A stretch of 64,000 nucleotides of DNA from Streptomyces sp. SCSIO 30461. GTDB taxonomy: Bacteria > Actinomycetota > Actinomycetes > Streptomycetales > Streptomycetaceae. Of this stretch, positions 17,801 through 25,493 are shown piece after piece. Both the position numbers and the translations under genes were made by a program. The number at the start of each line of letters is the position of its first letter. Positions within the stretch are counted from its first letter, which is position 1. The stretch spans positions 7,482,001 to 7,546,000 of the forward strand of contig NZ_CP146101.1 of the NCBI RefSeq assembly GCF_037023745.1, read 5' to 3'. The notes beneath the pieces were generated by a model, which had not been told where the DNA came from, did not search any database, and saw only the letters and a program-made list of their open reading frames with translations.

Positions 17801-18034
17801 ATGGAGACCTCATTGCCGAACCACTCCCCGCGCCCTGTCGGCGCCGAGCGTGACCAGCTCGCCACTCCCGCCGACGTAGCCGCGTACCTCGGGGTACCGG
17901 TGAAGACCCTCTACCAGTGGAAGTACCGGGGCATCGGCCCCAGCGTCCACAAGGTCGGCCGTCACCTGCGCTACCGCTGGCGGGAGGTGGACGCATGGCT
18001 GGACGCCCAGACGTCGTACGACCTCACAGCCTGA
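17801..18034 (+). CDS. xis: excisionase/HTH DNA-binding protein
   Basis: A 73-77-residue MerR-like winged helix protein: TPADVAAYLGVPVKTLYQWK, then RGIGPSVHKVGRHLRYRW and REVDAWLDAQ. This is the standard excisionase/plasmid HTH of actinobacterial elements that bends att DNA to favour excision. The ATG at 17801 lacks a ribosome site. TTG 17813 has GGAGA ending 5 nt upstream and gives 73 residues; since int and the relaxase also use TTG, it may be the true start. Separated by a hairpin from the DUF3631 gene downstream. Confidence 0.85.
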   Translation: METSLPNHSPRPVGAERDQLATPADVAAYLGVPVKTLYQWKYRGIGPSVHKVGRHLRYRWREVDAWLDAQTSYDLTA

Positions 18035-18131
18035 CCCCGCCCCTGACGCGGACAACGAAGCGGCCCCCGGCGCGCCAACGCCGAGGGCCGAAGACTCCCC
18101 TGCCGATTGCCCATCCCTGAACGAACGAGCT

Positions 18132-18168
18132 GGTGAGGGGCGGGACCTTGCCCGTCCTGCCCCTCACC
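18132..18168. promoter_or_regulatory. hairpin directly before the DUF3631 gene's ribosome site
   Basis: GGTGAGGGGCGGGAC (18132-18146) pairs with GTCCTGCCCCTCACC (18154-18168) with one mismatch and a 7-nt loop. It ends immediately before GGAGAGGAA and the ATG at 18183. Its position suggests an operator or a structure that limits translation of the replication-type ATPase. Confidence 0.6.
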
Positions 18169-18182
18169 GGAGAGGAACGCCT

Positions 18183-19868
18183 ATGGAGGACTCTACGTCC
18201 CCCAGCACCACGAACACCTCGCCCACCGGCTGGCCCACTCCCGCGGTCCCCGGCGAGGGCGTCCCCTGGCGCCGCCAGGATCAGCAGGACACACGGTCCC
18301 CCGCGTCGGGGACCGTCGAGCACTCGGCGCATGTGGAAGCACACGGGGACCGTCCCCAGCCGCCTACAGATGCCGCTTTTGGGGACCGTCCCCGCGAAGT
18401 GCCCGCTGCTCGGTCCCCGCACGTCCCGGTCCCCGTATCAGCATCCGACACAAACCCGCAGGCCAGCGGCATGAAATCGGGGACCGATCCCCAAGAGACG
18501 GCAGTTGCACCAGGGGACCGTGAGCACGGTCCCCGCCAGTCTCTGGGGACCGATGGTCCCGCTGCGGGGACCGTCCAGCCGGAGGGGACGGGTCCCATCG
18601 ACGCGCGACCGGATCACGAGGCCGGTCCCCGGCCTTCTCGGGGACCGTCAGACCCCGTGAAACGGGGTTCCGGTGAAGGTGCGGAACTACTGGATGAGTT
18701 GCGGGCGGCCATCGGCAAGTACGTCGTGCTGCCCAGTGACGAGGCGCTGACCGCGGTCACCCTGTGGGTGGCTGCCACGCACATCCAGACCGCTCTGCAG
18801 CACGCGCCTCGTCTGGCAGTCGTCGGCCCGACGAAGGGCTGCGGCAAGTCCCGCGTGCTGGACGTGCTCCACGAGACCGTCCACCAGCCGATCATGACGG
18901 TGAACATGTCCACGGCGGTACTCTTCCGCGTCATCGGCAAGAACCCGCGCACGATCCTGGTGGACGAAGCCGACACCATCTTCAGCAAGGCCGGCGACAA
19001 CGAAGAACTGCGCGGTCTGTTGAACGCCGGACACCAGCGCAACCGGCCCGCCTGGCGCATCTCCGGTCCGGAGCACAAGCCGACCCCGTACCCGACCTTC
19101 GCCATGGCCGCGCTGGCCTCGATCGGCGACCTGCCCGACACAATCACGGACCGGGCGGTCGTGCTCCGCATGCAAAAGCGCAAGCCGGGCGAGAAGGTGA
19201 CCCCGTTCCGCTCGCGCTACGCCACACCACAGCTGAACGCGCTCCGGGACAAGCTGGCCGCCTGGCTGGGCCCGCTGCGCGGCACGGCCGGCCGCATGGC
19301 GCCGACCATGCCGGTGGAGGACCGGGCGGCGGACACCTGGGAACCGCTGGTCATCATCGCCGACCTGGCCGGCGACCACTGGCCCGCGAGCGCCCGTGCG
19401 GCCTGCGTGGCGATGACCCGGTACGAGGCCGTCAAGGACGAGCAGACCAACCTGAAGACGCGGCTGCTGCGCGACATACACCGCATCTTCGAGGCACACG
19501 GCAACCCCGAAGCCCTGTCCTCCCTGGATCTGGTCACCACCCTGCTCCAAGACCCCGACGCACCCTGGGCAGAGCACGGCACCAACGGGCTCAACGCCTA
19601 CCACCTGGGCAGAATGCTCCGGGACTTCGACATCCGCCCGGCCAACTACCGGTTCGACAAGGGCAGGCAGGCCAAGGGGTACGCCCGTAACCGGTTCCTC
19701 GACAGCTGGGCCCGACACTGCCCCGACCTCACCGACACGGCGCCCGCCCCCGCGCACGACGCCACACCCGCGCACCTGCCAGCCCAGGGCAAGCCGCCCA
19801 CCGCCCCGGCGGGCCAGCTGCCCATCTGCCTGCCCGGCGGCCCCACCGGCCCCAAACGCGCCCGCTGA
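18183..19868 (+). CDS. DUF3631-type P-loop ATPase (replication-associated)
   Basis: A 561-residue protein. Residues 1-160 are low-complexity and disordered and are encoded by the repeat array at 18244-18647. From about 165 the globular part begins: a Walker A-like VVGPTKGCGKSRVLD, Walker B ILVDEADTIF, and the C-terminal DUF3631 region to about residue 525 (LGRMLRDFDIRPANYRFDKG). The family occurs on actinobacterial plasmids and integrative elements, often as or beside a primase, and is presumed a helicase-like replication protein; biochemical role is inference. GAGAGGAA sits before the ATG. Ends in a Pro/Ala tail. Confidence 0.85.
   Translation: MEDSTSPSTTNTSPTGWPTPAVPGEGVPWRRQDQQDTRSPASGTVEHSAHVEAHGDRPQPPTDAAFGDRPREVPAARSPHVPVPVSASDTNPQASGMKSGTDPQETAVAPGDREHGPRQSLGTDGPAAGTVQPEGTGPIDARPDHEAGPRPSRGPSDPVKRGSGEGAELLDELRAAIGKYVVLPSDEALTAVTLWVAATHIQTALQHAPRLAVVGPTKGCGKSRVLDVLHETVHQPIMTVNMSTAVLFRVIGKNPRTILVDEADTIFSKAGDNEELRGLLNAGHQRNRPAWRISGPEHKPTPYPTFAMAALASIGDLPDTITDRAVVLRMQKRKPGEKVTPFRSRYATPQLNALRDKLAAWLGPLRGTAGRMAPTMPVEDRAADTWEPLVIIADLAGDHWPASARAACVAMTRYEAVKDEQTNLKTRLLRDIHRIFEAHGNPEALSSLDLVTTLLQDPDAPWAEHGTNGLNAYHLGRMLRDFDIRPANYRFDKGRQAKGYARNRFLDSWARHCPDLTDTAPAPAHDATPAHLPAQGKPPTAPAGQLPICLPGGPTGPKRAR
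18244..18647. repeat. array of 8-bp repeats GGGGACCG, both orientations, inside the DUF3631 gene
   Basis: Exact GGGGACCG starts at 18308, 18345, 18381, 18479, 18513, 18545, 18566 and 18640. The reverse complement CGGTCCCC starts at 18244, 18294, 18411, 18427, 18527 and 18623. There is also a near copy at 18584. Two copies extend to the palindrome GGGGACCGTCCCC. The copies fall in all three reading frames and both orientations, so the repeat is conserved as DNA, not as peptide. Candidate iteron-type origin, clt-like or operator array. Confidence 0.9.
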
Positions 19869-19894
19869 CCCGCTTCCCCTGGGTCCGTATCACT

Positions 19895-20014
19895 GCGTCG
19901 CATCCGTCCCCGCGCAGGTCAGCGCGGGGACGGATGTCCTCACCGGGACGGACTTCTCCGTACCTGCCCGAGTGTCCGTACCTGCCCTGACCAGGCATGG
20001 GACGGATGCGACGC
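19895..20014. repeat. competing inverted repeats and direct repeats upstream of mobC (oriT candidate)
   Basis: CATCCGTCCCCGCGC (19901-19915) forms a perfect 15-bp stem with 19922-19936 over a 6-nt loop. The overlapping GCGTCGCATCCGTCCC (19895-19910) is perfectly complementary to 19999-20014. Only one of the two can form at a time. Between them lies a direct repeat TCCGTACCTGCCC at 19957-19969 and 19975-19987. Such clusters before mobC/relaxase genes commonly mark transfer origins; the shorter hairpin could also terminate transcription of the upstream ATPase gene. Confidence 0.7.
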
Positions 20015-20055
20015 ACGTGACACACGTTCCGCCCCCTCACCACCGGAGCACTCCG

Positions 20056-20658
20056 ATGCACGAACAGCACCACGAACACCCCATGCCCCAGGAACAGATG
20101 GCCACCACCCCCGTCACACGCGCAGCAAGTTGTCGGGTAAGGAGTCCTTACCCGACCCCCGCCCCAGAGGAGGCGGAGGCATCCGGCGCAGGGGCACCGG
20201 AGTCGACCGGCCCGGGGGAGCCGACCGGGACTGGGGGCAGCGAGCCGTCGTCGAGCGTGCCGCGGCAGCCGGCGCAGCGTCGCCGTCTGCGTGACAAGCA
20301 GCTGCGCGAGCACCGCGTCCACCCCCGCTACAACGACGACGAATTCGCCCTCGTCCAGAACGCCGCCGCCCTGAGCCGCATGCAGCCCGGCGGCTACGTC
20401 GCCGAGTGCGCGCTCGCCGCCGCCCGTGCCGACGACCCCACCGCAGCCGTCGCCGACTACCGCGCCATGGTCAAGGCGCTGTTGGCCGCCAACCGGCAGC
20501 TCGGCGGTATCGGCAACAACCTCAACCAGCTCACATGGCACCTCAACAGGGACGGCTCCTGGCCCCACCCCGACACCGTCCAACGGCTCCTGGAGCGCGT
20601 CGAGGCATCCATCGCCGAGGTGGACACCGCCGTCGCCCAGATCACCGAGGGGCGGTGA
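20056..20658 (+). CDS. mobC: MobC-like relaxosome accessory protein
   Basis: The ATG at 20056 has GGAG 8 nt upstream. The first ~75 residues are Pro/Ser/Gly-rich. The C-terminal domain (RRLRDKQLREHRVHPRYNDD, QPGGYVAECALAAA, RQLGGIGNNLNQLTWHLN) is a MobC/ribbon-helix-helix-type pattern with the typical GxNLNQL box. MobC proteins open DNA at oriT for the relaxase encoded 4 nt downstream. 200 residues. A perfect 12+1+12 palindrome lies in its 5' coding part. Confidence 0.88.
   Translation: MHEQHHEHPMPQEQMATTPVTRAASCRVRSPYPTPAPEEAEASGAGAPESTGPGEPTGTGGSEPSSSVPRQPAQRRRLRDKQLREHRVHPRYNDDEFALVQNAAALSRMQPGGYVAECALAAARADDPTAAVADYRAMVKALLAANRQLGGIGNNLNQLTWHLNRDGSWPHPDTVQRLLERVEASIAEVDTAVAQITEGR
20132..20156. 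repeat. perfect 25-bp palindrome in the mobC coding sequence
   Basis: GTCGGGTAAGGA (20132-20143), a single G, then its exact reverse complement TCCTTACCCGAC (20145-20156). The arms are rich in A/T for this DNA and encode part of the unstructured N-terminus (CRVRSPYPT), so the symmetry is likely functional at DNA or RNA level (oriT hairpin or MobC operator). Confidence 0.85.
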
Positions 20659-20662
20659 GCCA

Positions 20663-22339
20663 TTGATACCGAAGATCATCCTCGGCAAGGGGCCCCACGC
20701 CACACGCCGCACGATCGGCTACCTCTTCGGCAAAGGCCGGGCCAGCGAACACATCGACCCGCACCTGGTGGCCTCCTGGAACGACTTCGCCCCCGACCCT
20801 GGCCGCAGCCCCCACCGCGACCCCAAGGACGTGGAGGCCCAGCTCGCCGCACAACTCGACCAGCCCGTGAAGATGCTCGGCGACAAAGCACCCAAGCACA
20901 CCGTGTGGCACTGCCCCGTCCGTGCCGCCCCCGAAGACCCGATCCTCACCGACACCCAGTGGGGGGATATCGCCCGCCGGATCGTGGCCGCCGCCGGCAT
21001 CGCCCCCGAAGGCGACGAGGAAGCCTGCCGCTGGGTGGCCGTCCGCCATGCCGACGACCACATCCACATCGCCGCCACCCTCGTACGCCAGGACGGTCGC
21101 CGCCCCCAGCGCGACTTTGACCAGCGGGCCGTCCAGCGCGAAGCCCGCCAGATCGAGGTCGACTACGGACTGAGGCGACTGAAGCCGGGCGACGGCACCG
21201 CCGCCAAACGCCCCACCAGCAAGGAGCACTTCAAGGCCAAACGCCTGGGCCAGGAAGCGGCCACCCGCGAGATCCTGCGCCTGCGGGTCCGCCGCGCCGT
21301 CGCCGCCGCGGCCGACGAGGCCGAGTTCTTCGCCCTGCTGGACGCCACCGGCGTTGCCGTGCGCCTCAAGCTCGGCCCGTCCGGCGACGCCCTCGGCTGC
21401 AACTTCGCTCTGCCCGGCGACACCAATGACAAGGGCGAGCCGGTCTTCTACTCCGGCTCCACGCTCGCCCCCGACCTCTCCCTCCCCAACATCCGCCAAC
21501 GCCTCGTTACCACCAGCCCCGAACCTGTCACCGTCCGCCCGGGCAACCTGTGGCACCAGGCCACCGCCGCCACCGAACGCATCCCCTACCACCTCACCCA
21601 CAGCGACGACCCCACGGCTCACGGACAGCTGGTCGCGCTCGGCGCCGCACTGGACCTCCTGCCGGCCACCGGACCGGCGGTGCTCAAGGCCGAACTCGAA
21701 CAGGCCGCGGCCGCCTTCGAGCGCGCCACCCGCTCCCGCATCGCCGCCGACCTCGACAGCACACGCGTCCTGCGCCGCAGCGTCCAGGCGATCTGGCGCG
21801 ACCGCCCCCAGGACAGGGACGGGGCCGGATTCGCGATGCTTCTGGATGCCGCACTCACCGCGGTGGCGTTCGCGATTCACTGGCACCGCATCCGTCAGCA
21901 CGCACAGCAGGAGGCGGCAGCCGAGCAGGCCCTCCTCCACTTGCAGGTGGCGTACGCGCAGGTCGCCGAGCCGGTCCTGGTCGGCCTCGCCAGCCGGGCG
22001 CCCAGCCCGCAGACCAAACTCCGCTTCGCCCACCACCTCCAGCAGGCGGTACCGGAACACTCCGAGCGCATCCTGGCCGACTCCGCCTGGGACGCACTCG
22101 CCACCGTGCTCGCCGAGGCCGAAGCAGCAGGACACAACGCAGCCACCGTCCTCGACCAGGCGCTCGGACAGCGCACCCTGGATGACGCCCACAGCCCCGC
22201 CCGCGCACTGACCTGGCGCATCCGCCGCCTCGGCGAACGCCATCCGCCCAGTCCACGAGCCGAGGCAGCCCGGACTACGCCCGTCCAGCCTGCGGCAGCG
22301 GCTCCTCCCTCACAGCCCCATTCGGCACGGCGGCGCTGA
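20663..22339 (+). CDS. relaxase/mobilization nuclease (MobA/VirD2-type)
   Basis: A TTG at 20663, 4 nt after the mobC stop with AGGGG/GGTGAG upstream, gives MIPKIILGKGPHATRRTIGYL, the usual relaxase N-terminus; the frame remains open upstream only as overlap with mobC. The metal-binding motif III appears as VRHADDHIHIAATLVR (H-x-D-x-H-x-H pattern). The strand-cleaving residue in the N-terminal 30 residues is likely the Tyr of TIGYLFGKG. 558 residues; the C-terminal half is a helical Ala-rich region of unknown role. Cuts oriT and pilots DNA during mobilization. Confidence 0.88.
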   Translation: MIPKIILGKGPHATRRTIGYLFGKGRASEHIDPHLVASWNDFAPDPGRSPHRDPKDVEAQLAAQLDQPVKMLGDKAPKHTVWHCPVRAAPEDPILTDTQWGDIARRIVAAAGIAPEGDEEACRWVAVRHADDHIHIAATLVRQDGRRPQRDFDQRAVQREARQIEVDYGLRRLKPGDGTAAKRPTSKEHFKAKRLGQEAATREILRLRVRRAVAAAADEAEFFALLDATGVAVRLKLGPSGDALGCNFALPGDTNDKGEPVFYSGSTLAPDLSLPNIRQRLVTTSPEPVTVRPGNLWHQATAATERIPYHLTHSDDPTAHGQLVALGAALDLLPATGPAVLKAELEQAAAAFERATRSRIAADLDSTRVLRRSVQAIWRDRPQDRDGAGFAMLLDAALTAVAFAIHWHRIRQHAQQEAAAEQALLHLQVAYAQVAEPVLVGLASRAPSPQTKLRFAHHLQQAVPEHSERILADSAWDALATVLAEAEAAGHNAATVLDQALGQRTLDDAHSPARALTWRIRRLGERHPPSPRAEAARTTPVQPAAAAPPSQPHSARRR

Positions 22340-22894
22340 TCACGGCCGCGCGGACGCCTTGGGAGTGAGCAGCTCCAGCGCTTCCTCCCAGCAGTAGCGG
22401 TCTGCCCCGCCGCCGGCCTTCGGCCGGTGCGGCTCGTACGAACCGATCAGGACGCCCATCTCGCGCAACCGCTCCAGACTCTGCCGGTACGCGGGATGGG
22501 CGGCCTGGGCTGAGTTCACGTACGGCAGGACGGCAGTGGGGAGGCCCATGCCGTACGCCTCGCACAGGATGCCCAGGGCCAGAGTGTCGGATATCCCTGC
22601 CGCCCACTTATTGACGGTATTGAAGGTGGCCGGGGCCACCGCGATGGCGTCGGCGGGTGGCAGCGGGCGAGGATCGTCGGGTGAGCGCCAGGCCGATCGG
22701 ATCGGGTAGCCGGTCTGGGCCTCGACCGCCTCCGTGTCGATGAAACCCAGACCCTGCGGGGTGGCCACCACGCCCACGTCCCAGTTCGCCTCTTGAGCAG
22801 CCGTGATCAGCTTGCCGACGTCGCCGACGACACCGGCCGCGCAGACGACGACGTACAGGAACGGCTTTTTGCCCGGCGCCTGCGGTTCGGTCAC
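22340..22894 (-). CDS. flavoprotein (Dfp/EpiD-like decarboxylase family)
   Basis: GTG 22894 with a GGGGGG run upstream gives a 184-residue protein MTEPQAPGKKPFLYVVVCAA. The FMN-binding Rossmann-like pattern is seen in VVVCAAGVVGDVGKLITAA, the AVAPATFNTVNKWAAGISD segment (the APAT-N-x-A-G motif of the HFCD flavoproteins) and PYVNSAQAAHPAY. Known relatives decarboxylate cysteine residues in PPC or lanthipeptides, but the substrate here is unknown. It overlaps the WbqC gene by 4 nt and belongs to a four-gene same-strand cassette ending with it. Confidence 0.85.
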   Translation of the reverse strand: MTEPQAPGKKPFLYVVVCAAGVVGDVGKLITAAQEANWDVGVVATPQGLGFIDTEAVEAQTGYPIRSAWRSPDDPRPLPPADAIAVAPATFNTVNKWAAGISDTLALGILCEAYGMGLPTAVLPYVNSAQAAHPAYRQSLERLREMGVLIGSYEPHRPKAGGGADRYCWEEALELLTPKASARP

Positions 22895-23709
22895 GTGAAG
22901 CCCCCCAGAAGCAGTTGGTCTCGTTGGGCCGCCAGCATGGCGGCCAGGACTTCCGGTCCGATCTGGCTCAGCGCCCACAGACTGCTGATCCCTCGGGACC
23001 ACCGCCAGAGTGGGTCTTCCGTCTCCACAGGAGTGTGGAAAGCCAGCACCGGGATGCCGTGGGCATCGAACGGAGCCGGGTCGAGGTAGCGCCAGCCACC
23101 CGTGCCGCAGAGATAGTGGGTACTGCTCGTGGCCACGGCCAGGTCTGCGAGCCGTTCTGATCGGCCTTCCCGAGTCGGGATCGTGCTGCTGTCCAGTACT
23201 TCGCCGCTCCAGCCAAGTGCGGTGAGCAGCGTGATCGTCGACGCCCTGGCGATGCCGGAGACGCGGTCGGTGGTCTCGAACTGATCGAGAACCGCGTCCA
23301 GGACCCCACGCACCGCTGGCCAGTGGCGGCTGCGGCCGTAGTACTGGCGAATCAGCAGGCTGACGGTGCGACGGGAGCGGCTGGGGTCGGCGAGCCGCGC
23401 CCGGCTGATCAGTGTCGTGCGCCCATCGGGCAGGTGCGTGGGGAGCGTGAGCCACTGCTGCCTGGCGGGGCTGTCCAGGGCTGCGAGCCGAGCCCGGTGC
23501 TGATAGTCGCGCCGGGCGAACTGGACGTCGTCGAGGACGATCCACCGGCCGGCGGCGTACAGCTTCGCCAGAGTGGACAGCCGCGGGAACAGGTTCGGTT
23601 GGTGGATCGCGCACACCCCGCCCGGCGAACCAGCGTGGGACAGGTCAGGTGCCGATGAGGCGGCTGTCGAATCCGTCGCGCAGAAGGCGCTCGTAAGCGT
23701 CATACACAT
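22891..23709 (-). CDS. WbqC-family protein
   Basis: The core starts GGVCAIHQPNLFPRLSTLAK and continues with LDDVQFARRDYQHRARLAAL, a clear WbqC signature; conserved His and Asp residues imply a metal or nucleotide-binding enzyme. WbqC proteins occur in O-antigen and natural-product loci and their chemistry is poorly known. With the start at ATG 23709 the gene overlaps YdcF by 65 nt. GTG 23616 would remove the overlap but also part of the N-terminal lead, so the start is uncertain. 272 residues as given. Confidence 0.8.
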   Translation of the reverse strand: MCMTLTSAFCATDSTAASSAPDLSHAGSPGGVCAIHQPNLFPRLSTLAKLYAAGRWIVLDDVQFARRDYQHRARLAALDSPARQQWLTLPTHLPDGRTTLISRARLADPSRSRRTVSLLIRQYYGRSRHWPAVRGVLDAVLDQFETTDRVSGIARASTITLLTALGWSGEVLDSSTIPTREGRSERLADLAVATSSTHYLCGTGGWRYLDPAPFDAHGIPVLAFHTPVETEDPLWRWSRGISSLWALSQIGPEVLAAMLAAQRDQLLLGGFT

Positions 23710-24334
23710 CCCCCGGTACGTCCTGCTCGACGGCGAAGCCGAGCTTCGGGTACTCGATCACCCGTTGCAGGTCGCCGACGAGCATGTCGACGACCAGCTT
23801 CTCGTCGCCGATGGACTTGATGTAGTCGTCCAACTCCAGCGGCTCGGAAGCGCACACGACCTCAGCCTCGGGCCACAGCTTGCGGGAGGTCGCATACGAG
23901 CGGCGTTCCATGTACGGCTTGGAGATGAGCAGCAGCGACTCGACCGCGATGCCGGCCTCGGCCAGCATCTCGCGGGAGAAGGTGACGTTCTGGCCAGTGT
24001 TGGCCGCCTTGGGCTCGACCAGGATCGCCTCGTCCGGCACCCCGAGGCTCAGGGCGTGCTCGCGGTAATGGACGGCCTCACCGCGTGGGAAGCGGGCCCG
24101 GGTGGTGGGGCTGTTGCCCCCGCTGAACACCACGACCGGGAAGAGGCCGGCGCGGTAGAGGTCTGCGGCCGTGGTGGCCACCCCAAGGTCGTGGCTGCCC
24201 AGGCCGATCGCCGCCGAGCAGGGACGCTGCTCGTGGCCCATCTGGTGGTAGTTCCAGATCAGCGTCGCGTCGTGGAACTGCTCGTCGGTGATCTGGCGTT
24301 GCTCGTGCTCCGGCACTGGCACTCCCTGGCTCAT
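23645..24334 (-). CDS. YdcF/DUF218-family protein
   Basis: The 229-residue protein has the DUF218 pattern: ALGLGSHDLGVATTAADLY, the VVVFSGGNSPTT loop, EAVHYREHALSLGVPDEAI, and ANTGQNVTFSREML. Relatives bind nucleotides or act in envelope metabolism, and the exact reaction is unknown. Start ATG 24334 overlaps the regulator stop by 4 nt. It is third of the regulator-YdcF-WbqC-flavoprotein cassette, which has no membrane or transport protein. Confidence 0.85.
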   Translation of the reverse strand: MSQGVPVPEHEQRQITDEQFHDATLIWNYHQMGHEQRPCSAAIGLGSHDLGVATTAADLYRAGLFPVVVFSGGNSPTTRARFPRGEAVHYREHALSLGVPDEAILVEPKAANTGQNVTFSREMLAEAGIAVESLLLISKPYMERRSYATSRKLWPEAEVVCASEPLELDDYIKSIGDEKLVVDMLVGDLQRVIEYPKLGFAVEQDVPGDVYDAYERLLRDGFDSRLIGT

Positions 24335-25374
24335 CCCTGCTGGCCCTTTCGGATGCCCTCGATACTGTGCAGCTGGTGGCTCAACCCGTACTGGCGGGCC
24401 ACCTGTGCCGCCTGATCGAGGACGGACAGCCCATCATTCCGGGTCGCCGCATCCGACAGAAGGATGTGCCCGTATGCGGTGTCCAACCGCACCCGCTGCA
24501 TCGGGGAGTCGACCGTGCCGGTGGTGCGCGCGATGTCGATGTAGTGCAGGGCCTGCTTCAGGTCGCCGACGCCTCGGTGGGCCAGGGCCAGCTTTTGGTG
24601 GGCAACAGACCAGTCCTCCGGCTCACCCAGGTCCTCGAAGGAGCGAGTGGCCTCCACCATGACGCCGGTGGCGTACCCGTTGTTGCCCTCCTTGCTCAGT
24701 GCCGTACCGACCCAGAGCCGGGCCCTGGCACGGTCGCGAGGGCTCAAGCGCTCGTCCGCTGCAAGGAGTTCGTACTGCCGGGCAGAGGCTTCCAGCTGGC
24801 CGGACATTTCCTGAACGACGGCGAGGGAGAGCTCGATCTGAGCCACTCGACGCGGGATATCGAGTTCGGTGAACATGCCGCGGGCGGTCATGTAGGAGTG
24901 CCGGGCGGAGAGCGGGCCGAGGATCGCGCCCTGGTCACGTTGGAGATCGCCGAGCAGCACGAGGGAACGGCCGTAGAAGTAAAGGCCCTTGTCATCCAGG
25001 TGATGGGGGTCGTGCCGGGTCAGCCAGCGGTTCAACAGTGAGGTGGCGAAGGGAAAGTTCTGGCGGCTGACACAGACCACAGCCCGCTCGATGTCCTCGG
25101 TCCAGGTCTCGTAGTCCGCCGGCCGCACGCTCTTCCTGTCGGGGAAGATCAGCGCCTCGAACCTGGCCTGAGCAGCGGAGTCCGCGCGGGCCAGTGCCGT
25201 GTCGAGGATGGCCTGGGTATCCGGGCGGGGATGGGTTGCTGTACCGAGGCTCTCCCACTTGGCGACCGTGCGCAGTGCGACACCGAGGTGCTCTGCGAAT
25301 GCGCGCGTGCTCATACGCAGCGCGGCGCGCAGGGCGCTCGCCTCCCGGCCTGTCCATTGCTGCACACTGACCAC
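24331..25374 (-). CDS. XRE-type HTH regulator with TPR domain
   Basis: GTG 25374 sits 6 nt after GGGAGG, giving 347 residues. The N-terminal HTH is ALRAALRMSTRAFAEHLGVA with RTVAKWESLG. The rest consists of TPR-like helical pairs (SWKVAHQKLALAHRGVGD-like repeats: VAHQKLALAHRGVGDLKQAL, RVRLDTAYGHILLSD). This is the common Streptomyces XRE-TPR layout, where the TPR part may sense a peptide or other ligand. It heads the minus-strand cassette and is divergent from the 25494 gene across 119 bp, so it probably controls both directions. Confidence 0.88.
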   Translation of the reverse strand: MVSVQQWTGREASALRAALRMSTRAFAEHLGVALRTVAKWESLGTATHPRPDTQAILDTALARADSAAQARFEALIFPDRKSVRPADYETWTEDIERAVVCVSRQNFPFATSLLNRWLTRHDPHHLDDKGLYFYGRSLVLLGDLQRDQGAILGPLSARHSYMTARGMFTELDIPRRVAQIELSLAVVQEMSGQLEASARQYELLAADERLSPRDRARARLWVGTALSKEGNNGYATGVMVEATRSFEDLGEPEDWSVAHQKLALAHRGVGDLKQALHYIDIARTTGTVDSPMQRVRLDTAYGHILLSDAATRNDGLSVLDQAAQVARQYGLSHQLHSIEGIRKGQQG

Positions 25375-25493
25375 GGATGACCTCCCTCCGTCATGTATGG
25401 AAGCACTCTCGGTGACGACGTGGGGCGGGAAGTGCAACGGAAGTACAACAGCAGGTCATTTCGAGGCCGTTCACGACGGCCGACGCTGTGGGC

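Noticed and set aside
18244..18647. Reading the GGGGACCG array as a CRISPR array
   Set aside because: Units are 8 bp, in both orientations, with irregular spacing and inside a coding frame; no cas genes.
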